This document shows positions 7,480 to 11,000 of a DNA stretch of 11,000 nt, in pieces. The notes under the pieces are model-generated. The model was given only the letters and a program-made list of their open reading frames with translations, had not been told where the DNA came from and made no database searches. This DNA comes from Actinomycetota bacterium. GTDB lineage: Bacteria; Actinomycetota; Thermoleophilia; Solirubrobacterales; Solirubrobacteraceae. The position numbers and the translations under genes were made by a program. The DNA lies in the NCBI GenBank assembly GCA_005883255.1, contig VAXS01000115.1, positions 1 through 11,000 on the forward strand, read 5' to 3'. Position 1 is the stretch's first letter, and every line of letters starts with the position of its first letter.

Positions 7480-7485
7480 TACGCT
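7480..7485 (+). promoter_or_regulatory. Candidate -10 element of pspA
   Basis: TACGCT fits TANNNT and would start RNA near 7492, giving a leader of about 30 bases with the GGAGG site. No -35 is evident. The 75-bp gap after the ferredoxin gene otherwise shows no terminator with a T-tract. Confidence 0.42.
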
Positions 7486-7509
7486 TGACCGGAACCCTCG
7501 AACGTCCCT

Positions 7510-7514
7510 GGAGG
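7510..7514 (+). promoter_or_regulatory. Ribosome binding site of pspA
   Basis: GGAGG lies 7 bases before the ATG at 7522. It favours this start over the in-frame ATG at 7543. Confidence 0.8.
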
Positions 7515-7521
7515 ATCACAG

Positions 7522-8298
7522 ATGCCAGGCCTCGCCGGCCGCATGTCCACCGTCGTCAAGGCGAAGATCTCCAAGCTGCTGGACCGCGCGGAGGATCCCG
7601 CCGAGACCCTCGACTACAGCTACAACAAGCAGCTCGAGCTGCTGCAGAACGTCAAGAAGGGGCTGGCCGACGTGGTCACGTCCAAGAAGCGGATGCAGCT
7701 GCAGTCCAAGAGCCTCGAGCAGAACGTCGTCAAGCTCGACACCCAGGCGCGTCAGGCCGTGGCCGCCGGGCGCGAGGACCTGGCCCGGGCCGCGCTGGAG
7801 CGCAAGCAGGTCATCCAGACCGAGCTGCAGGGCCTCGACCAGCAGGTGGCCGAGCTCGAGCAGCAGCAGGAGCAGCTCACCGAGAACGAGAAGAAGCTGC
7901 GCGCCAAGATCGAGGCCTTCCGGACCAAGAAGGAGGTCGTCAAGGCCCAGTACTCGGCCGCCGAGGCGCAGGTGCGGATCTCGGAGGCCGCCACCGGCGT
8001 CGGCGAGCAGATGGCCGACGTGGGCCTGGCCATGCAGCGCGCGGTGGACAAGACGGAGAACATGCGCGCCCGGGCGTCGGCGGTGGACGAGCTGGAGAAG
8101 GCGGGCACCTTCGAGGACATCACCCAGCTGGGCCAGGGCGGCGGCGACGACGAGATCGACCGCCAGCTCAAGGAGCTGACCAGCTCGGGCGCGGTGGACG
8201 ACGAGCTGGCCAAGATCAAGTCCGAGGTGGGCAGCGGACCCGCGCCGCAGGCGCTCGAGTCGGGGGAGGAGCAGGGCTCGCAGGAGCAGGCCCGGTGA
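7522..8298 (+). CDS. pspA: PspA/IM30 family envelope-stress protein
   Basis: A 258-residue member of the PspA/IM30/Vipp1 family, peripheral membrane proteins of the ESCRT-III superfamily that assemble into rods or rings and stabilise damaged membranes. Helix 0 and helix 1 read STVVKAKISKLLDRAEDPAETLDY (residues 9-32), where the K-I-x-x-L-L-D-R-A-E-D-P run is diagnostic. A long glutamine- and glutamate-rich coiled-coil hairpin spans about 35-190 (for example ELQGLDQQVAELEQQQEQL at 101-119), followed by FEDITQLG and a charged C-terminal tail rich in Gly, Ser and Gln. No cysteine, signal peptide or membrane segment is seen. The stop overlaps the next gene, pspAA, as GTGA. Confidence 0.92.
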   Translation: MPGLAGRMSTVVKAKISKLLDRAEDPAETLDYSYNKQLELLQNVKKGLADVVTSKKRMQLQSKSLEQNVVKLDTQARQAVAAGREDLARAALERKQVIQTELQGLDQQVAELEQQQEQLTENEKKLRAKIEAFRTKKEVVKAQYSAAEAQVRISEAATGVGEQMADVGLAMQRAVDKTENMRARASAVDELEKAGTFEDITQLGQGGGDDEIDRQLKELTSSGAVDDELAKIKSEVGSGPAPQALESGEEQGSQEQAR

Positions 8299-8573
8299 TC
8301 GTGCGGATCGCGACCGAGGGCCAGTACGACCTGGACGACGGCGAGGCGGACAGGCTCAACGAGCTCGACAACGCGGTGGTGGCGGCCGTCGAGGCCGGCA
8401 ACGAGGACAACTTCCACCAGCTGTACGGCCAGATGATCGAGCTGGTGCGCGACCGCGGCCGCCCGGTGCCCGACGAGGAGCTGGTGGAGTCCGAGGTGAT
8501 CCTCCCGCCGCCGGACCTCTCGTTCGGCGAGGCCGGCCAGCAGTTCAGCGGCGACGGGATCCTGCCCGGCTAG
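8295..8573 (+). CDS. pspAA: PspA-associated protein PspAA
   Basis: A 92-residue protein translated from a GTG at 8295 that overlaps the pspA stop (GTGA). The sequence MIVRIATEGQYDLDD, then LNELDNAVVAAVEAG at 21-35, GRPVPDEELVESEVILPPPD at 55-74 and a short C-terminal tail match the PspAA family, a small partner found next to pspA in actinobacteria and some other phyla. Its mechanism is not well established; it probably acts with PspA in membrane stress. The coupled junction implies matched expression. The reading frame is open far upstream through pspA, but that part is an out-of-frame shadow. It converges on the - strand gene, with 3 bp between the stop codons. Confidence 0.88.
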   Translation: MIVRIATEGQYDLDDGEADRLNELDNAVVAAVEAGNEDNFHQLYGQMIELVRDRGRPVPDEELVESEVILPPPDLSFGEAGQQFSGDGILPG

Positions 8574-8576
8574 GCG

Positions 8577-8951
8577 CTAGGAGCGGACCTTGCGCGTGCG
8601 GGCCCGCTCCTCCTGGCGGGCCACGACCGTCTCGATCAGGCGCAGGATCTCGGGCGCGCCCTCGGCCTTGGCCTGGCCGTGCTCGAAGGCGTCGCGCCAC
8701 TGGCGCACGTGGCCCTCGGTGGCCAACTCGTTGAAGTGCGAGCGGGAGATGGAGAGGCGCACCCGCGCGTCCGCCGCCACGTCCTTGCCCACCTTGGGTC
8801 CCGGCAGCTCCACGCGGTAGAGCTGCACGTCGCCCCTTCCCCGCAGCTCCAGCGCCACCACCAGCTTAAGCTGGGCCAGCGCCGGCACCTCCTCCAGGAA
8901 CCGGCGGACGGCGGTCTCGATCAGGGAGCGGGTGTCCTTGCTGGCGGTCAG
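8577..8951 (-). CDS. Small protein, possibly SCP2-like; start codon unclear
   Basis: A protein of about 124 residues whose function I cannot name with certainty. After an N-terminal helix (RSLIETAVRRFLEEVP), it alternates strands and helices: LKLVVALELRG, DVQLYRVELPGPKV, ARVRLSISRSHFNELATE, then VRQWRDAFEHGQAKAEG and a basic C-terminal helix. The S-R-x-x-F-x-x-L and G-x-x-K-x-E-G pattern recalls SCP2 sterol/lipid-carrier domains. The first ordinary start is GTG at 8888, but in-frame codons with G/C third positions continue without break up to the dehydrogenase stop at 8959, including the helix above. The best start is therefore a CTG at 8951, 7 bases after that stop; CTG 8924 is another choice. 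It lies directly downstream of the acyl-CoA dehydrogenase gene. Confidence 0.62.
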   Translation of the reverse strand: MTASKDTRSLIETAVRRFLEEVPALAQLKLVVALELRGRGDVQLYRVELPGPKVGKDVAADARVRLSISRSHFNELATEGHVRQWRDAFEHGQAKAEGAPEILRLIETVVARQEERARTRKVRS

Positions 8952-8958
8952 CGCCCGC

Positions 8959-10167
8959 TCAGATCTTGTGGCGCTGCAGGAGCTTGCGGCCGATGACCAT
9001 GCGCTGGATCTCCGACGTGCCCTCGCCGATCAGCAGCAGTGGCGCGTCCCGGTAGAGCCGCTCGATCTCGTACTCCTTCGAGTAGCCGTAGCCGCCGTGG
9101 ATGCGGAACGACTGCTCGACGCAGAAGCGCCCGGTCTCGGAGGCGAACAGCTTGGCCATCCCCGCCTCCAGGTCCGAGCGCTCGCCGGCGTCCTTCAGGC
9201 GAGCTGCCCGCATGGTCATCAGGCGCGCCGCCTCGACCTGGGTGGCCATGTCCGCCAGCTTGAACTCGATCGCCTGATGCTGGGCGATCGGCTTGCCGAA
9301 CGTCTTGCGCTCCTGCGAGTAGCGCAGCGCCAGCTCCAGGGCGCGCTGGGCGATGCCCACGCCCCGGGCGGCCACGTTGACCCGGCCCACCTCGAGCGCG
9401 TCCATCATCTGGATGAAGCCCTGGCCCACGCCGGCCTCCTCGCCGCCCAGCACGTTCTCGGCCGGGCAGCGGTAGCCGTCGAACACCAGCTCGGTGGACT
9501 CGACTCCCTTGTAGCCCAGCTTCTTGATCTTGGGCGGCACGTCGAAGCCCTCGTAGTCGCCGGTGTTCTCGGAGACGCCGGGCTCCTTCTCGGCGATGAA
9601 GCAGGTCATGCCCTTGTAGGGCGGATCGGCCTTGGGGTCGGTCTTGGCCAGGACGAACACCACGCCGGCCAGCAGCCCGTTGGTGACCCACATCTTGGTG
9701 CCGTTGATCTCGTAGGCGCCGTCCACCTTGCGGGCGCTGGTCTTGATCGCCTGGACGTCGGACCCGGCCTCGGGCTCCGAGAGCGAGAAGGCGGCGCGCA
9801 GCTCGCCGGTGGCCATCCGCGGCAGGTAGCGGTCCCGCTGCTCGTCGGTCCCGAACTTCATCAGCAGGTAGGAGCCGATGAAGTGGGTGTTGACGATCCC
9901 GGAGATCGAGATCCACCCCCGCGAGAGCTCCTCCACGATCATCGCGTAGGTGGAGAGATCCAAGCCCATCCCGCCGTACTCCTCGGGAATGGTCACGCCG
10001 AACAGCCCGAGCTCCTTCATCTGCTCGACGATCGGCTCGGGGAACTCGTCCTCGTGGTCGTAGTGCTCGGCGTTGGGGAGGATCTGCTCGTCGACGAACT
10101 GGCGCACCATCTCGGTGATCGCCTTCTGCTCGTCGGTCTTCGCGAACGGTTCGGTGGTGACGGCCAT
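8959..10167 (-). CDS. Acyl-CoA dehydrogenase
   Basis: A 402-residue FAD-dependent acyl-CoA dehydrogenase of the classic beta-oxidation type. Family landmarks in order: LGLFGVTIPEEYGGMGLD at 53-70, AFSLSEPEAGSDV at 126-138, NGTKMWVTNG at 155-164, a hinge LEVGRVNVAARGVGIAQRAL at 258-277, YSQERKTFGKPIAQHQAI at 283-300, FRIHGGYGYSKEYEIERLYRDA at 354-375, and IGEGTSEIQR at 380-389 with Glu382 as the expected catalytic base. Short/medium-chain or branched-chain substrates are both possible. It is only distantly similar to the enzyme at 5938, so the two are not recent duplicates. It sits 26 bp after the CopD-like gene and just before the small SCP2-like gene, likely one operon with its own start site. 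Confidence 0.95.
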   Translation of the reverse strand: MAVTTEPFAKTDEQKAITEMVRQFVDEQILPNAEHYDHEDEFPEPIVEQMKELGLFGVTIPEEYGGMGLDLSTYAMIVEELSRGWISISGIVNTHFIGSYLLMKFGTDEQRDRYLPRMATGELRAAFSLSEPEAGSDVQAIKTSARKVDGAYEINGTKMWVTNGLLAGVVFVLAKTDPKADPPYKGMTCFIAEKEPGVSENTGDYEGFDVPPKIKKLGYKGVESTELVFDGYRCPAENVLGGEEAGVGQGFIQMMDALEVGRVNVAARGVGIAQRALELALRYSQERKTFGKPIAQHQAIEFKLADMATQVEAARLMTMRAARLKDAGERSDLEAGMAKLFASETGRFCVEQSFRIHGGYGYSKEYEIERLYRDAPLLLIGEGTSEIQRMVIGRKLLQRHKI

Positions 10168-10174
10168 GGACCTG

Positions 10175-10180
10175 AGGATA
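10175..10180 (-). promoter_or_regulatory. Candidate -10 element for the second acyl-CoA dehydrogenase gene
   Basis: Reading leftwards, TATCCT lies 7 bases before the ATG at 10167, within the 26-bp gap after the CopD-like gene. It is part of a GGATATCC palindrome (10176-10183). The spacing predicts a leaderless mRNA; there is no clear Shine-Dalgarno sequence. Confidence 0.45.
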
Positions 10181-10193
10181 TCCGTCCGGTCGT

Positions 10194-10565
10194 CTAGTGG
10201 GCGATGGCCACGCCGAGCCAGACGATGGCCAGCGACCCGACGAAGATCAGGCCGTCCAGGACGTGGCTCGCCGGCCGGCGGATGTGCCAGACCACCAGCG
10301 CCGTCACCACCGCCACCAGCCCCAGCTTGGTCTGCAGGTCGTGGTTGCCCCAGCGGTGGAAGTGGGCGGCCATGGCCGCGCCGGTGGCGATCAGGACGGC
10401 GATTGCGCCCAGCGTCCCGTAGCCGAAGCGGCGCGCGATGAGTCGCAGGTGCGCGCGCTCAGCGTCGCCCCGCAGGACCGGCACCACCGCGCTGGCCAGG
10501 AAGAGCTGCCCGCCGACGAAGAACGCCATCGCCACCAGGTGCAGCCAGCGGACGAGTTCCCACAT
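10194..10565 (-). CDS. Four-helix membrane protein, CopD-like
   Basis: A 123-residue integral membrane protein with four hydrophobic segments at about residues 8-30, 50-68, 80-94 and 104-121. The opening WLHLVAMAFFVGGQLFLASAVVP, with a histidine near the outer face of helix 1, and the second helix FGYGTLGAIAVLIATGAAM are typical of the CopD/DUF2269-like group of small membrane proteins; some relatives bind haem or copper through such histidines. Other histidines here are H68, H70, H75, H94, H101 and the terminal H123. No function can be assigned. The ATG at 10565 faces the acyl-CoA synthetase start across a 25-bp gap, and there is no Shine-Dalgarno sequence. A dehydrogenase gene follows after 26 bp. 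Confidence 0.75.
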   Translation of the reverse strand: MWELVRWLHLVAMAFFVGGQLFLASAVVPVLRGDAERAHLRLIARRFGYGTLGAIAVLIATGAAMAAHFHRWGNHDLQTKLGLVAVVTALVVWHIRRPASHVLDGLIFVGSLAIVWLGVAIAH

Positions 10566-10568
10566 GGG

Positions 10569-10586
10569 GCGCAGGCTAGCCTGCGC
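10569..10586. promoter_or_regulatory. 18-bp perfect palindrome carrying two overlapping divergent -10 elements
   Basis: GCGCAGGCTAGCCTGCGC is its own reverse complement. TAGCCT occurs at 10577-10582 on the + strand, 8 bases before the ATG at 10591, and at 10578-10573 on the - strand, 7 bases before the ATG at 10565. Both would give leaderless mRNAs from one symmetric site, and the palindrome could also be an operator. Confidence 0.55.
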
Positions 10587-10590
10587 GGCC

Positions 10591-11000
10591 ATGAACTTCG
10601 CCCGGGACGTCGTGGAGGCCGCGCCGGCGGGACGCCGGGCGCTGGTCACGATCTCCCGGGAGGGCGAGCGCCGCGAGTGGACCTTCGGCGAGGTGGCCGA
10701 GGGGTCGGCCCGCCTGGCCGGAACGCTGGCCGCGCGGGGCGTGCGGACGGGGGACGTGGTCATGACCCTGATGGGCAACCGGCCCGAGTGGGTGCTGGCG
10801 ATGGTGGCCTGCTTCCGGCTCGGGGTCGTGGTCCTGCCCTGCACCGAGCAGCTGCGGGCCCGCGACCTGCGGCTGCGCCTGGAGGCGGCGCGACCGCGCA
10901 TCGTGCTGGCGGACGAGCGCGACGTGGCCGAGCTCGAGCTGGCCAGGCCGGAGGCCGAGGTCCTGGTCATGCCGGACGACGGCCTGTTCGCCGCGCCGCC
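10591..11000 (+). CDS. AMP-forming acyl-CoA synthetase, N-terminal part
   Basis: The first 136 residues of an ANL-superfamily adenylating enzyme, cut by the window end. Such enzymes activate a carboxylic acid with ATP and join it to coenzyme A. The fragment begins MNFARDVVEAAPAGRRALV and carries the family landmarks REWTFGEVAEGSARLAGTLAARGV (about 31-54), GDVVMTLMGNRPEWVLAMVACFRLGVVVLP (about 58-87) and the start of the TEQLRARDLRLRLE region (about 89-102), where related enzymes have LxxxxxxxELxxrl. The ATP-binding P-loop and catalytic lysine lie beyond the window. The proposed role, fatty-acid or aromatic-acid activation, fits the dehydrogenases nearby. It starts 25 bp from the divergent CopD-like gene with no Shine-Dalgarno sequence. 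Confidence 0.88.
   Translation, partial: MNFARDVVEAAPAGRRALVTISREGERREWTFGEVAEGSARLAGTLAARGVRTGDVVMTLMGNRPEWVLAMVACFRLGVVVLPCTEQLRARDLRLRLEAARPRIVLADERDVAELELARPEAEVLVMPDDGLFAAP

Noticed and set aside
7442..7483. CGTAGC/GCTACG inverted repeat between the ferredoxin gene and pspA as a terminator
   Set aside because: The arms are only 6 bp, separated by about 30 bases, and no T-tract follows. The right arm overlaps the candidate -10 of pspA.
6078..8294. Long + strand frame leading into pspAA
   Set aside because: It overlaps the dehydrogenase, ferredoxin and pspA out of frame with low-complexity Arg/Gly sequence. Only the part after 8295 matches a family.
8932..10197. 421-codon + strand frame opposite the second dehydrogenase
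   Set aside because: It is rich in Leu/His/Gly/Val repeats and mirrors the codon pattern of the real - strand gene; no domain is seen.
10194..10970. Longer 258-codon version of the CopD-like protein
   Set aside because: The N-terminal part is Ser/Arg/Thr-rich antisense of the acyl-CoA synthetase. The ATG at 10565 begins directly at the first membrane helix.

Overview
This window reads as high-GC chromosomal DNA (roughly 70% GC by eye, codon third positions almost all G or C) from an actinobacterium. The GTG starts, apparently leaderless promoters, a PspA-PspAA pair and several acyl-CoA dehydrogenase/ligase genes fit Actinobacteria, possibly a Thermoleophilia/Solirubrobacterales-like lineage. 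That placement is inference. Genes are tightly packed: the largest gap is about 178 bp (5760-5937). I see no RNA gene, CRISPR array, insertion sequence or phage gene.

Region 1 (2-3503, + strand) is a sulfate/thiosulfate ABC import operon: the C-terminal part of the periplasmic/lipoprotein sulfate-binding protein, two overlapping permeases (CysT, CysW), the ATPase CysA, and 18 bp later an Rrf2-family regulator that lacks the iron-sulfur cysteines. The last gene is a natural candidate for a CymR-like sulfur regulator.

Region 2 (3500-5759, - strand) is a three-gene chain in transcription order: a lipoprotein built of three cell-wall-binding type 2 repeats, an unrecognised 93-residue protein, and a class I SAM methyltransferase. 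The junctions are 4-base start/stop overlaps (GTGA, then TTGA). The methyltransferase converges on the Rrf2 gene, and both stop codons use one CTAG.

Region 3 (5760-8573, + strand) opens with a divergent regulatory gap carrying two perfect inverted repeats of TetR-operator type. It is followed by an acyl-CoA dehydrogenase, a three-cysteine (3Fe-4S type) ferredoxin, and then a PspA/IM30 envelope-stress gene coupled to PspAA.

Region 4 (8577-10565, - strand) reads, in transcription order, a four-helix CopD-like membrane protein, a second acyl-CoA dehydrogenase, and a small possibly SCP2-like protein whose coding signal extends upstream of every ATG/GTG/TTG start. Divergent from it, at 10591, an AMP-forming acyl-CoA synthetase begins and runs off the window. 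An 18-bp perfect palindrome lies between the two divergent ATGs and supplies a -10-like TAGCCT on each strand. With the two dehydrogenases and the ligase, the right half looks like fatty-acid or related acyl-CoA catabolism.

Several genes share a promoter style: a TANNNT-like -10 element 6-10 nt before the start codon and no Shine-Dalgarno sequence. The two genes with a longer apparent leader (the acyl-CoA dehydrogenase at 5938 and pspA) do have a good Shine-Dalgarno sequence.
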